Below, piece by piece: positions 8,152 to 16,058 of a stretch of 64,000 nt of DNA (the first letter of the stretch is position 1; each line of letters starts with the position of its first letter). A program made the position numbers and the translations under genes. This DNA comes from Hymenobacter taeanensis (GTDB lineage Bacteria; Bacteroidota; Bacteroidia; Cytophagales; Hymenobacteraceae). The stretch spans positions 4,815,663 to 4,879,662 of the forward strand of contig NZ_CP053538.1 of assembly GCF_013137895.1 (NCBI RefSeq). Reading direction: 5' to 3'. The notes below the pieces were generated by a model. That model did no database searches, was not told where the DNA came from, and saw only the letters and a program-made list of their open reading frames with translations.

Positions 8152-10644
8152 ATGCAAATATCTGGTCAAGAGGCAGTTGCACATTCACTGAATCGCGCAG
8201 TAGAGCAGGCACCTGGTGGTAAAGCAGTCAGATTAAGCAAAGTCGGTATTCAGCTTAAGGAAGCGGCTGGTGTATCACAGATGCGGGTGCTGGTGACTTT
8301 GGGCGTTATAAGCCTACTCTACTTCCTCGTATGGTTTGCTACAGCGGAGCCGATTGGTTACGCCCCTCTCTTTTGGTTGCTGACTTTTTCTTTAGGGTTT
8401 AAGCTTCTGCGTATGCTTCACGAGTGGTATCACTACGTGAACGTGACCGAGCCCTTACCTCCTACAGGGCACATGCCTTTGTTTACGGTGGATATCCTCA
8501 CCACATCATGCCCCGGCGAGCCACATGCCATGGTGGTGCAAACGCTGGAGGCTATGCAAGCCGTTACGTATCCGCATACCAGCTACCTCTGTGATGAAGG
8601 CAATGACCCATACCTACGTGCTGTTTGTGAGCAACTAGGAGTGATACACGTCACACGTGAAGTCAAAATCAACGCGAAGGCGGGCAACATAAACCACGCC
8701 CTTAAACAGGCTACTGGTGAGCTATGCGTTGTGCTTGACCCCGACCATGTGCCTGCTCCTGATTTCCTGGATCACGTAGTTCCTTTTTTTAGCAACTCAA
8801 AAGTGGGCTACGTACAAGTAGTACAGGCTTACGGAAACCAGCAGGAAAGCCTGGTGGCTAAGGGCGCAGCCGAGCAGACGTATCATTTCTATGGCCCGCT
8901 TATGATGGGCATGAACAGTTATAACACAGCTCAAGCTATTGGCGCCAACTGTACGTTTCGCCGAGCAGCTCTAGACTCTATTGGTGGGCATGCTGCCGGC
9001 TTAACAGAAGATATGCACACAGCTATGCAGCTGCATGCGGCGGGCTGGCAATCAGTATACGTACCGCGTGTTCTGAGCCGAGGATTGGTGCCATCCACCT
9101 TAGGAGCCTTTTACTCTCAGCAGCTAAAGTGGGCCCGAGGAGCTTTTGAATTGCTTTTCGTGGTGTATCCGCGGTTGTTCCGGCAATTCTCTTGGCGGCA
9201 ACGGCTACACTATGCCATCCTTCCGTTGTACTTTCTTTCGGGCCTGATTACCTTAATTGATCTGGCAGTGCCAATCTACTCGTTGGCCTTTTCTGTGTAT
9301 CCCTGGCATATCTCGCTGCCTGCTTTTGTGCTACACTTAGCGCCTTTACTAGGCATTGGTTTGTTGATTCGCTATAAAGCACAGCGCTGGCTTCGTGACC
9401 CTTCTGAGAGAGGCTTGCATTTAGCGGGTGGCTTTTTGAGGGTTGGTACGTGGTGGGTATATCTGCTCGGGCTGGTATATACATTCCTACGGGTGCGGGT
9501 GCCTTATATCCCTACCCCTAAAGAGGGAAATTATGAGAACGAGCTCAGGATTTGTCTGCCCAATATTTTTGCAATAGCTGCGTGTGCTATTGCAGTTAAA
9601 TTTGCCGGCTACGTTGACTGGAGCCCCTATTCGCGCTTAATGGCTTTTCTGGCTACGGTTAATGCTGCTATACTACTGGTGGCGGTGGTTATGGGCCAGC
9701 ACGTTTGGGCGCGTACTATCATGACCGATCTGGAGTCGCAGTTCATGCGCAGGCTGCTTTCCCCTTTCAAGCGCCTCCTGTTGGGAATGACCCTGCGCAT
9801 AGAATCAGGAGCTATTTCTCTGGCAGCTGCCAGTATAGTCATTATGGGGCTCACAGATTCCGCCTTGTATATCCAGTCGGGCTTGACGTATCCTGCCTCT
9901 TATGCTTGGCTGCAGAATGGAGATGAACCGTTGCGCGTAGGCACGCAACTCAACCATCCGTATACTACCGTACCGGTACAGTTCGCTTCTCTGCAGAACT
10001 CTAAGCTTCTGGCTTATATCTATCCAGACCACGTTACTGACGTGGCGGCTTTAACACTGGAGGATAAGTTGCCAACCTCAGCTATACTCACTTTGCAACA
10101 CCAGGGTACAACTCCCCTGCTTACGTGGCAGGCTGATTCTTCGGTGGCCAACTGGCGGGCCCTAGCTCAGGCACTGCGCAAGGTGCGGCAGCCTGTTTTG
10201 CTGCGTCCTATCCTGCGGGCTACTTCACCAGTGGCCTACAGAGCAACTTGGCTCGCATTAACGAATGAGTTTAAAGCCTGTGGAGCTAACAACGTGCTGT
10301 GGGCCTGGACCCCACCCTCGCCTGCAGCTCTGCAAGCCTATTTTCCAGGGCAGGATAAAGTGAACTGGATAGCTCTGCCTTACTCATCTAACCATACTGC
10401 AAGCAATACGTCGGTTACGTATATGGCCTACCGCCACCAACTAGCCAAGAATATGGCCTTGCACACCAAGCCCGTTATGCTGTTCATGCAGGACGATGTG
10501 CCGGATCAAAAACGTGTATTACGTCAGATACAGGAGCAGTACCCTGAAGTGAAGGTCGTACTTTTTCAGGAAGAAACCCGGCGTAAGTCAGTGCCGCTGC
10601 TATCTGCCAGAAAGTCCCGCGCCTTGTTCTCGAGTGCCAATTAG
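8152..10644 (+). CDS. Cellulose-synthase-like GT2 fused to a degenerate GH26-like domain
   Basis: 830 residues. Two membrane helices lie at about 42-90, followed by a cytosolic GT2 domain with the processive-synthase motifs: CDEGND (~146), VLDPDH (DxD, ~196), TED (~283) and QQLKW (~322), where the usual QxxRW has Lys for Arg. Further helices lie at about 355-480 and 525-590. After the last helix, residues ~600-830 resemble GH26: GTQLNHPY, QPVLLRPI, GANNVLWAW, and FPGQDKVNWIALPY. The GH26 acid/base motif (RPxHE) is replaced by RPILRA, and no nucleophile Glu is seen near KPVMLFMQDD, so this domain should be inactive and may bind glycan outside the membrane. The likely role is synthesis and export of a beta-linked polysaccharide. 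No PilZ domain or BcsB-type partner is nearby. The start at the ATG at 8152 is the first in frame. Confidence 0.87.
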   Translation: MQISGQEAVAHSLNRAVEQAPGGKAVRLSKVGIQLKEAAGVSQMRVLVTLGVISLLYFLVWFATAEPIGYAPLFWLLTFSLGFKLLRMLHEWYHYVNVTEPLPPTGHMPLFTVDILTTSCPGEPHAMVVQTLEAMQAVTYPHTSYLCDEGNDPYLRAVCEQLGVIHVTREVKINAKAGNINHALKQATGELCVVLDPDHVPAPDFLDHVVPFFSNSKVGYVQVVQAYGNQQESLVAKGAAEQTYHFYGPLMMGMNSYNTAQAIGANCTFRRAALDSIGGHAAGLTEDMHTAMQLHAAGWQSVYVPRVLSRGLVPSTLGAFYSQQLKWARGAFELLFVVYPRLFRQFSWRQRLHYAILPLYFLSGLITLIDLAVPIYSLAFSVYPWHISLPAFVLHLAPLLGIGLLIRYKAQRWLRDPSERGLHLAGGFLRVGTWWVYLLGLVYTFLRVRVPYIPTPKEGNYENELRICLPNIFAIAACAIAVKFAGYVDWSPYSRLMAFLATVNAAILLVAVVMGQHVWARTIMTDLESQFMRRLLSPFKRLLLGMTLRIESGAISLAAASIVIMGLTDSALYIQSGLTYPASYAWLQNGDEPLRVGTQLNHPYTTVPVQFASLQNSKLLAYIYPDHVTDVAALTLEDKLPTSAILTLQHQGTTPLLTWQADSSVANWRALAQALRKVRQPVLLRPILRATSPVAYRATWLALTNEFKACGANNVLWAWTPPSPAALQAYFPGQDKVNWIALPYSSNHTASNTSVTYMAYRHQLAKNMALHTKPVMLFMQDDVPDQKRVLRQIQEQYPEVKVVLFQEETRRKSVPLLSARKSRALFSSAN

Positions 10645-10875
10645 GGCTTCACAGCAGGCCTCATTACCCTGTAACAACGGGCAGGTTTACCCTTTGCAAA
10701 ATGCACAGTTCAGTAGTTAAGCAAAGGGAAACACCCAAGAAGCTTCTGCGTATTTATAACCAGGGTAAAAAAGGAGGTAAATACGGTAGCTTTTTCACTG
10801 ATAGTTACTGAGTTTAGTTCGTAGAACTACCCAGTAAATTCGCAGAAAGCTTATCTGCTAAAAATAACTCCACCC

Positions 10876-11160
10876 GTGAGTAAGTCCTGCACGCTGCGCG
10901 CATATGCTGAACCTGATGGGCCCATAGTGTGCCTGATTCTGGTTACGCATTCTCGCAGCGAAACTGATCTTTCGGAGATTGAGCTTCCGTATCTGCTTTG
11001 GCAATCTATGGGTACCCGGGCAGCGGCCGCCATGATAGCGCAGCTCTATTGCTGGAGCCAACCCGAAGTAGTGCGGCAGCTGGGCCGAGTTACTATCCGG
11101 CGCAGTATTACCAACCTGTTGCAATTACACCAGCGCGAATTCCGTAGCAACCTACCGTAG
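10876..11160 (+). CDS. Hypothetical protein
   Basis: 94 residues from a GTG start at 10876. Codon use (G/C-rich third positions, few rare codons) resembles its neighbours, which argues for a real gene. The sequence has a beta-rich first half (VCLILVTHS...IELPYLLW) and a helical second half ending in RRSITNLLQLHQREF. I recognise no family and see no signal peptide or membrane segment. It follows the GT2 fusion gene by 231 bp. It could be a small cytoplasmic binding protein; no function is assigned. Confidence 0.5.
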   Translation: MSKSCTLRAYAEPDGPIVCLILVTHSRSETDLSEIELPYLLWQSMGTRAAAAMIAQLYCWSQPEVVRQLGRVTIRRSITNLLQLHQREFRSNLP

Positions 11161-11321
11161 GCAGATTACAGCTACAGCCCAGTATATTACTTACATAAAA
11201 CCAGCATTTTACGCTGAAAAACTCCGTATAAATTCGGGAGCATTTTTTAACAGGAGTTTGTTTAATCGGCCATCGGCACCAAGCCTGCCACTCGCTCTAA
11301 ACTACTTGCCTGTTGAAAACA

Positions 11322-11630
11322 ATGCTTACGTTTACCCCACCTGCAACCCTGGAGTTACACCTTGTACCCGCTGGTCGTCGGCTAGATTTCCCTACCCCTG
11401 CCGGGCAGTTCGCATACGTATACCGCCGCGGCCGTAACCAGGTGTGGCAGTGCGTAGCCCGAAATGCCTGCAGCCCCTACCTTGATCGTGCTGCTACCAG
11501 TTCAGGCGTTATATATGACTATATGGTGCAATACCTGGACTGTATGGGCAATGTCATCCATAAAACGCCGGTTGTACGGGCCACACCTGCCAGCCTGCCC
11601 GCCAGTCCTAGTTGGGTTAGTCTTCGCTAG
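11322..11630 (+). CDS. Hypothetical small protein with fibronectin-III-like pattern
   Basis: 102 residues from the ATG at 11322 (a TTG three codons upstream is the alternative). The spacing of hydrophobic and aromatic residues, FAYVYRRGRNQVWQCVA, then SPYLDRAA, then IYDYMVQYLDCMGNV, follows the strand pattern of a fibronectin type III or similar Ig-like fold. There is no signal peptide, which is unusual for such a domain on its own. Codon use looks coding. It may be a solitary interaction domain. Function is unknown, and it is not clearly in an operon with the gene 160 bp upstream. Confidence 0.5.
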   Translation: MLTFTPPATLELHLVPAGRRLDFPTPAGQFAYVYRRGRNQVWQCVARNACSPYLDRAATSSGVIYDYMVQYLDCMGNVIHKTPVVRATPASLPASPSWVSLR

Positions 11631-11851
11631 ACCACTCTCACAGTCTTCTCCAGAGCTTGTCCCTTATCGGCCCCACCTAGTTAACAGCTCCGAGAAGCCG
11701 TTTGCTGGTTGGCTGCCGAGGTGAGTTTGTGATTGAAAAGAAGACCAGGGCGTATAGAAAATATAACCTGAATTAGGCAGTACCAAACCTTATTGGATTG
11801 GTTTGATTTCATATTTGCCGCTTATACAAGTTTAAGCGCGCTGCTTTCTTC

Positions 11852-13153
11852 ATGCCTTCCTACGATATTCTTCTTATTGGGGCCGGTGCCGCCGGCTTGG
11901 TAGCCGCCAGAACTCTTGCCCAGGCCGGCCAACGCATAGCCATTCTTGAAGCTCGTACCCGTGCGGGAGGGCGCATTCACACCTTCGCTGACGCTGGCTT
12001 TACGGGTCCTACTGAAGGAGGCGCTGAATTTCTGCACGGCGACGTAGCATATTCCCGAGAGCTGCTTCGGGCCGCTGGCATTAGCACCCATGACACCAGC
12101 GGCAAGAACTACGAAGCCTCCGGGGGCAAGGCACAGGTTGCGGCAGGGTTCTTTGTGGAAGACATGCCTTTACTATTGCAAAAGCTGCAGGCACTGGAGC
12201 ATGATGTACCTCTGGCAGAGTTTCTGGAACAACAATTTCCGGATGAGAAGTACCGCGCATTGCGTGATACCGTTACTCGCTTTGCGGAGGGGTATGATGC
12301 GGCTGATGCCCGCCGGGCCAGTTCCTTTGCTCTACGCGAGGAGTGGGCGGGCAACGGCGCCGAAGATTCTCCCCGCCCCGAGGGGGGCTACGGGAAATTG
12401 ATAGCGTGGCTGGTGCAAGAAATAGAAGCGGCCGCTGGCGTCCTGCATTTCTCAACTGTAGTAGAAGAGGTCAGGTGGCAAGCAGGCCATGTAGAAGTAG
12501 TTTGCCGGGGTGGCAGCACCTTTACAGCCGCTAAAGTAGTACTTACGCTACCCCTCGGCGTGCTTCAAGCAGAAGCCGGAACACTTGGCCACGTGCGCTT
12601 TACTCCCGAGCTGCCAGCTTATAGAGCGGCTGCTACGGCGCTGGGTGTTGGCCCGGTAATCAAATTTCTGTTAGAATTTGAGGAGGGCTTCTGGCAGGAA
12701 CCATCTGCAGATGTAGGCCAGCCTATGCCCAACATGGGCTTCCTTTTCTCGGATGCTGCCGTGCCTACGTGGTGGAGTCAGCTTCCCGATTCTCGGCCTT
12801 TGCTTACCGGCTGGGTGGCAGGCCCAGCTGCCGCCGCTCTCCGGGAAACCGCCGATGCTGAGTTGCTCACACTGGCCCTCAATACCTTGGCCTACGTATT
12901 TGGCTCTACTACCAGTTTTCTGCGCCGCCACCTACGCGCCCACCGCGTAGTGAACTGGGGAGCCGACCCATTTGCGCGAGGGGCCTATGCGTATGCCACA
13001 GTAAGTGCTGCAGCTGCCCATGAAGTGCTCAACCACCCCGTTGACAATACCTTGTTTTTTGCGGGCGAAGGCCTCTACCAAGGGGCTCACACTGGCACCG
13101 TTGAAGCGGCCTTAGTTAGTGGAGTAGATGCTGCAAAAAGAGTTTTAAGCTAG
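11852..13153 (+). CDS. FAD-dependent amine oxidase (flavin monoamine oxidase family)
   Basis: 433 residues. The N-terminus is a Rossmann FAD-binding motif, GAGAAG at about residues 9-14, followed by the ADP-ribose-binding Glu (ILEAR) and the GGRIHT motif typical of the amine oxidase family. The C-terminal FAD motif FFAGEGLYQGAHTGTVEAA is at about 405-425. The middle region (residues ~60-390) forms the substrate domain. Members oxidise primary or secondary amines, including polyamines, to aldehydes with release of H2O2 and NH3. No signal peptide is present, so it should be cytoplasmic. It stands alone; a near-consensus promoter box (CATATTTG, 7 of 8) lies at 11810-11817, ~35 bp before the ATG. 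The exact substrate is not clear. Confidence 0.9.
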   Translation: MPSYDILLIGAGAAGLVAARTLAQAGQRIAILEARTRAGGRIHTFADAGFTGPTEGGAEFLHGDVAYSRELLRAAGISTHDTSGKNYEASGGKAQVAAGFFVEDMPLLLQKLQALEHDVPLAEFLEQQFPDEKYRALRDTVTRFAEGYDAADARRASSFALREEWAGNGAEDSPRPEGGYGKLIAWLVQEIEAAAGVLHFSTVVEEVRWQAGHVEVVCRGGSTFTAAKVVLTLPLGVLQAEAGTLGHVRFTPELPAYRAAATALGVGPVIKFLLEFEEGFWQEPSADVGQPMPNMGFLFSDAAVPTWWSQLPDSRPLLTGWVAGPAAAALRETADAELLTLALNTLAYVFGSTTSFLRRHLRAHRVVNWGADPFARGAYAYATVSAAAAHEVLNHPVDNTLFFAGEGLYQGAHTGTVEAALVSGVDAAKRVLS

Positions 13154-13398
13154 TAGTTTGCAGTAAATCTTAGCTCTACCAGGTATGCCTTTCCGCCTGC
13201 TAGTCATTTCTCCACCTGTGTTTCAGGAAGCGGCGAAATCTCTCCTCCCATAACTGTTTTATGCCAGCTACCGAGCCGGAGCATTTTTGCCTTTCTCCTC
13301 AGCCTAGATAATGTATTGGGCCACCGCTAACAGTCGTTGCTTACACGTCTACACTTAACCCGTAGGGCTGGCATTTGAGGTCTGCATAACCTCAAGTC

Positions 13399-13444
13399 AA
13401 AAAAGGGCGGAGAAGCTACGGCCGCCAAACCTGCTTCCCCGCCC
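13399..13444 (-). terminator. Intrinsic terminator downstream of asnA
   Basis: The stem GGGCGGAGAAGC (13405-13416) pairs with GCTTCCCCGCCC (13433-13444) with one mismatch. On the minus strand it is followed by T6 (complement of 13399-13404). It lies 28 bp beyond the asnA stop. The rest of the 318-bp gap 13154-13471 shows nothing else. Confidence 0.82.
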
Positions 13445-13471
13445 CTGCTGCACTGGGCAGCTATCTTTGGC

Positions 13472-14479
13472 TTACAACAGGCCTATCCCACTGCCGGCCA
13501 TTTCCTCGCGCACTGAGTCAGACCAGATGCTTACCTGCACCTCGCCAATATGCCCTTTGCGCAGCATAAACATGCACACCCGGCTCTGCCCAATGCCGCC
13601 CCCAATGCTCTGGGGCAGCTCATCCTTCAGCAGACGCGAGTGAAACGACAGTTCCTGCCGATCCGCGCAGCCGCGCAGGGCCAACTGGCGTACCAGAGCG
13701 TGCTTATCAACCCGAATGCCCATAGAGGAAACCTCAAAGGAGGTTTGCAACACCGGGTGCCAAAGCAGAATGTCGCCGTTCAAGCCACGGTATCCCTCTG
13801 CGGTTTCAGTGCTCCAGTCGTCGTAGTCGGGGGCGCGGCCGTCGTGGGGCTCTCCGTGGCTCAGCTCCCCGCCAATGCCCATCAGAAATACGGCGCCGTA
13901 TTGCTTCACGGCCTCATGTTCGCGCTCTTTGGGTGAGAGCGTAGGGTACTGCCTGAGCAGATCCTCAGCGTGCAGGAACGTGATGCGGCCGGGCAGCACA
14001 GGTGTAATTTCCGGATATTCAGCAGCAATGCGTGCCTCCGTGGTGCGCAGAGCCTCGTAAATGCGCTCTACCGTGGCTTGCAGAAACTCTACCGTGCGCT
14101 GCTCCCGCTGAATGTGCTTTTCCCAGTCCCACTGATCAACGTAGATGGAGTGAATAGGCGAGTAATCCTCATCGGGACGCAGGGCGCGCATGTCGGTCAG
14201 CAGGCCACGGCCGGCTTCAATACCAAGTTCCTGCAGGCGCACCCGCTTCCACTTCGCCAGCGAATGCACTACCACGGCCCGGCGCTCATCCAGCGCTTTA
14301 ATCGGGAAGCCAACCGGGCGCTCAATGCCGTTCAGGTCGTCGTTGATGCCGGTACCATCAAGCACGGCAATCGGCGACGACACTTTACTGAGCTGCAATT
14401 GTGAAGACAACTCTTTAGCAAATACCTCCTTCACAAAGCTGATGGCTTCTTCGGTTTTTAATAATTCCTGCGCAGTCAT
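13472..14479 (-). CDS. asnA: Aspartate-ammonia ligase (asparagine synthetase A)
   Basis: 335 residues from the ATG at 14479, close to the ~330 of E. coli AsnA. The frame extends 18 codons further upstream, but the family N-terminus (helix ISFVKEVFAKEL) fits the 14479 start. AsnA joins aspartate and ammonia to asparagine using ATP, through an aspartyl-AMP intermediate, and has the class II aminoacyl-tRNA synthetase fold. Family blocks visible in order are VVHSLAKWKR, MRALRPDEDYSPIHSIYVDQWDWE, GAVFLMGIGGELS, RAPDYDDWST, LNGDILLWHPVL, SSMGIRVD and SIGGGIGQSR. The gene is preceded by a 163-nt leader after an intrinsic terminator and, upstream of that, by an Asn-rich mini-ORF. I infer control by asparagine supply through transcription attenuation. 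Confidence 0.96.
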   Translation of the reverse strand: MTAQELLKTEEAISFVKEVFAKELSSQLQLSKVSSPIAVLDGTGINDDLNGIERPVGFPIKALDERRAVVVHSLAKWKRVRLQELGIEAGRGLLTDMRALRPDEDYSPIHSIYVDQWDWEKHIQREQRTVEFLQATVERIYEALRTTEARIAAEYPEITPVLPGRITFLHAEDLLRQYPTLSPKEREHEAVKQYGAVFLMGIGGELSHGEPHDGRAPDYDDWSTETAEGYRGLNGDILLWHPVLQTSFEVSSMGIRVDKHALVRQLALRGCADRQELSFHSRLLKDELPQSIGGGIGQSRVCMFMLRKGHIGEVQVSIWSDSVREEMAGSGIGLL

Positions 14480-14642
14480 GGCAATTATTTTTTTATGGTT
14501 TTTGGAAAGATTTTTATTTTCGAAAAGGCACACGAATTTCCTCCTCCCTGCCGGGAGTTTTTTTATGATTGGCTACTTGGCCACACGTGATACTTACTGT
14601 TCTGTTCCGGCTACCGACAAGGTTATCCAGCGCAGCAGGCAC

Positions 14643-14672
14643 AAAAAAAGCCTTCCAACAGGTGGAAGGCTT
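14643..14672 (-). terminator. Intrinsic terminator in the asnA leader (attenuator hairpin)
   Basis: A 10-bp perfect stem, AAGCCTTCCA (minus strand, 14672-14663) and TGGAAGGCTT (14657-14648), closes a 5-nt loop and runs straight into T7 (14649-14643). It lies between the leader peptide stop (14698) and the asnA start (14479), so it would cut off asnA transcription unless disrupted. An 8-bp hairpin with a 3-nt loop (14679-14697) sits just before it. Confidence 0.9.
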
Positions 14673-14727
14673 AAAAAGAAAATCAGTTTCTGATTTTTCA
14701 GTTCTCCAAAGGAGCAATAGCCTTCCA
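14663..14727 (-). promoter_or_regulatory. Predicted antiterminator pairing in the asnA leader RNA
   Basis: The RNA segment UGGAAGGCU at 14727-14719, inside the leader peptide's Trp-Lys-Ala codons, is an exact copy of the first nine bases of the terminator's 3' arm. It can therefore form a perfect 9-bp helix with the terminator's 5' arm (AGCCUUCCA, 14671-14663). If this forms, the terminator cannot. A ribosome paused on the Asn codons just upstream (14769-14737) would leave the segment free; a ribosome moving on would cover it. A further hairpin (14749-14730, 8 pairs with one U-G) sits within the Asn codons. The pairing is seen in sequence; the mechanism is inferred. Confidence 0.75.
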
Positions 14728-14784
14728 GTCCCGAATATTATTATTCGAGTTATTATTCTGGAGATTATTGCGGAAATGACGCAT
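14698..14784 (-). CDS. Asn-rich leader peptide of asnA (28 aa, attenuation)
   Basis: A 28-codon frame from the ATG at 14784 to TGA at 14698. The peptide opens MRHFR and then has eight Asn in the eleven residues 6-16 (NNLQNNNSNNN), followed by IRDWKAIAPLEN, so nine of 28 residues are Asn and the last codon before the stop is also Asn. It is far too short and biased for an enzyme. Leader peptides of amino acid biosynthetic operons (trp, his, leu, thr in proteobacteria) are likewise rich in the amino acid the operon makes. Here the downstream gene makes asparagine. It is followed at once by competing terminator and antiterminator RNA structures. I regard it as the sensor of charged tRNA-Asn. Confidence is limited only by lack of comparative data. 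Confidence 0.82.
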   Translation of the reverse strand: MRHFRNNLQNNNSNNNIRDWKAIAPLEN

Positions 14785-14815
14785 TATTGAGGTCTGTATT
14801 TCTGTCAGATGTATG

Positions 14816-14823
14816 CAAGTATA
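14816..14823 (-). promoter_or_regulatory. Candidate -7 box of the asnA leader transcript
   Basis: On the minus strand TATACTTG matches the Bacteroidota TAnnTTTG box at 7 of 8 positions, with TTAG (3 of 4 for the -33 TTTG) 20 nt upstream. Transcription would start about 25 nt before the leader peptide ATG. Confidence 0.45.
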
Positions 14824-14978
14824 AACGGAGCCAATTATTAATCCTAATAATTTATAAAAATTATTTTGTTACCCCTGCTAAGCAAGCTACACATTACCTT
14901 TTAGGTCACTATTATAGTAATAAGCCATAACGGCTGAGTACGGAGCTACACGGCCAGAGTATTTTGCATGGTGCCAAC

Positions 14979-15707
14979 CTATAGCTCCGCTTGCTCGCCT
15001 CCGGTCAAGGATTCGCGCACTTCCCGCACGGCTCCAGCTACGGCGGTGGGTACCACCACATCGGGTTGCAGCAGGCGTAACAGGCGCTGGTATTTGGCCC
15101 GGCCTTCGGCCAGCATGTGGGGGGGCACCTCAAATACAAACAACTCAAATGGCTCTACCTTTTGCACTCCTACCAACAGGAAACGGTCAGCACGCAGGGC
15201 ATCGGCGTAGAAAGCAGCCTGCCGGTCGTAGTCGTAGCCACTGCACTGCGCCACAAAGTGACTGTAATCGCGGGCCAAGGTGGTTTTGAAGTCTACGATG
15301 GTGTACGGCTCACCGGGCTGCTCAATAACCAAGTCTGCCCGGAGCTTGCAAAGCGTACCGGTGTCAGGTTCCGTAAAGATGCAGCTGGGCTCTGGCGTAC
15401 CTATTTCCAGCAACCTGTTCACCTCCGGGTTCAGCTTTACCCCATCCACCATCCACCAAATCAGGGTGTCGTTGATACCGGGTAAACCTGGCTCATACAA
15501 GTCGGGCTCTAGCAGCGCCGTGTGAAATGCCGTGCCCAGGCCTAACGCCCCAGAGGAGGAAGTAACCGGACGCGGCGGACGCCCATACAGCGCATCGCGC
15601 AGCCGCGAAAGATCAGAATTGGCAATAGCCGGCAACGCCCGGTAATCATCGTATGGAATGCGCAGCAGATCAGGCCGCGGGGTGGCAGTAGGAGTAGAAT
15701 CAATCAC
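14979..15707 (-). CDS. RecE/exonuclease VIII-like PD-(D/E)XK nuclease
   Basis: 242 residues. The order of motifs is that of the PDDEXK-like exodeoxyribonuclease 8 group: an N-terminal NSDLSRLR helix, then GTAFHTALLEP with His62, then KLRADLVI (Asp125), VDFKTT (Asp139 and Lys141) and the helix DRQAAFYADAL (Gln163 and Tyr167). These residues would bind Mg2+ and cleave DNA. Family members are usually phage or prophage recombination exonucleases that pair with a RecT-type annealing protein; no such partner or other phage gene is visible here. The enzyme is at the short end of the family. It is transcribed toward asnA, 195 bp from the leader peptide, with no clear terminator between. A lone domesticated phage gene is the best guess. 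Confidence 0.78.
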   Translation of the reverse strand: MIDSTPTATPRPDLLRIPYDDYRALPAIANSDLSRLRDALYGRPPRPVTSSSGALGLGTAFHTALLEPDLYEPGLPGINDTLIWWMVDGVKLNPEVNRLLEIGTPEPSCIFTEPDTGTLCKLRADLVIEQPGEPYTIVDFKTTLARDYSHFVAQCSGYDYDRQAAFYADALRADRFLLVGVQKVEPFELFVFEVPPHMLAEGRAKYQRLLRLLQPDVVVPTAVAGAVREVRESLTGGEQAEL

Positions 15708-16058
15708 GCAACTAGAACAGCAGAGCCTATAAAAAGGCTCCGAAAAAAGAGAAAGGCAGGCTTTGAATCAGGAGTATACGAATTTTCCGCAGAAGTGCCG
15801 CTCCTTACTCCATGCCATGCCCCATGTCTCTCCCCCATAATTCATCCAACTGACCTAGGCCAGTAGTTGTATTGAGTAGGATGCCAAGTACACATCAGCT
15901 GCTGCCCTAATGCCTCCTATTGTATGTGGTAGGCCACTCACATACCCTCCAGCTACCGGCAACTCGCGTAAAATGAGAACCCCCGCTCCCTGCCTCCGAT
16001 CAGGATATCGGAGCAGGGAGCGGGGGTTCGGATGTAGAGCTCTGCGGAGCCGGGTAAG
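15708..16058. other. Intergenic region
   Basis: 351 bp upstream of the nuclease gene and downstream of the modular glycoside hydrolase. Besides the large hairpin at 15977-16029 I see no gene or RNA. It contains several copies of the TAGGCC/GGCCTA word discussed in the findings. Confidence 0.6.
15977..16029. terminator. Long terminator hairpin
   Basis: A near-perfect 23-bp inverted repeat (15977-16000 with 16007-16029, one bulged C) around a 6-nt loop, with stem core CCCCCGCTCCCTGC. It lies 30 bp downstream of the glycoside hydrolase stop on the minus strand. The T-tract is poor, but the stem is very strong. Confidence 0.75.

Noticed and set aside
14480..14533. Longer N-terminus of AsnA from the ATG at 14533
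   Set aside because: The 18 extra residues are Lys/Asn-rich and do not fit the family; the ATG at 14479 matches the usual start.
14541..14560. Hairpin CTCCC...GGGAG followed by T7 on the plus strand as a terminator
   Set aside because: The stem is only 5 bp, no plus-strand transcript is expected here, and on the minus strand it has no T-tract.
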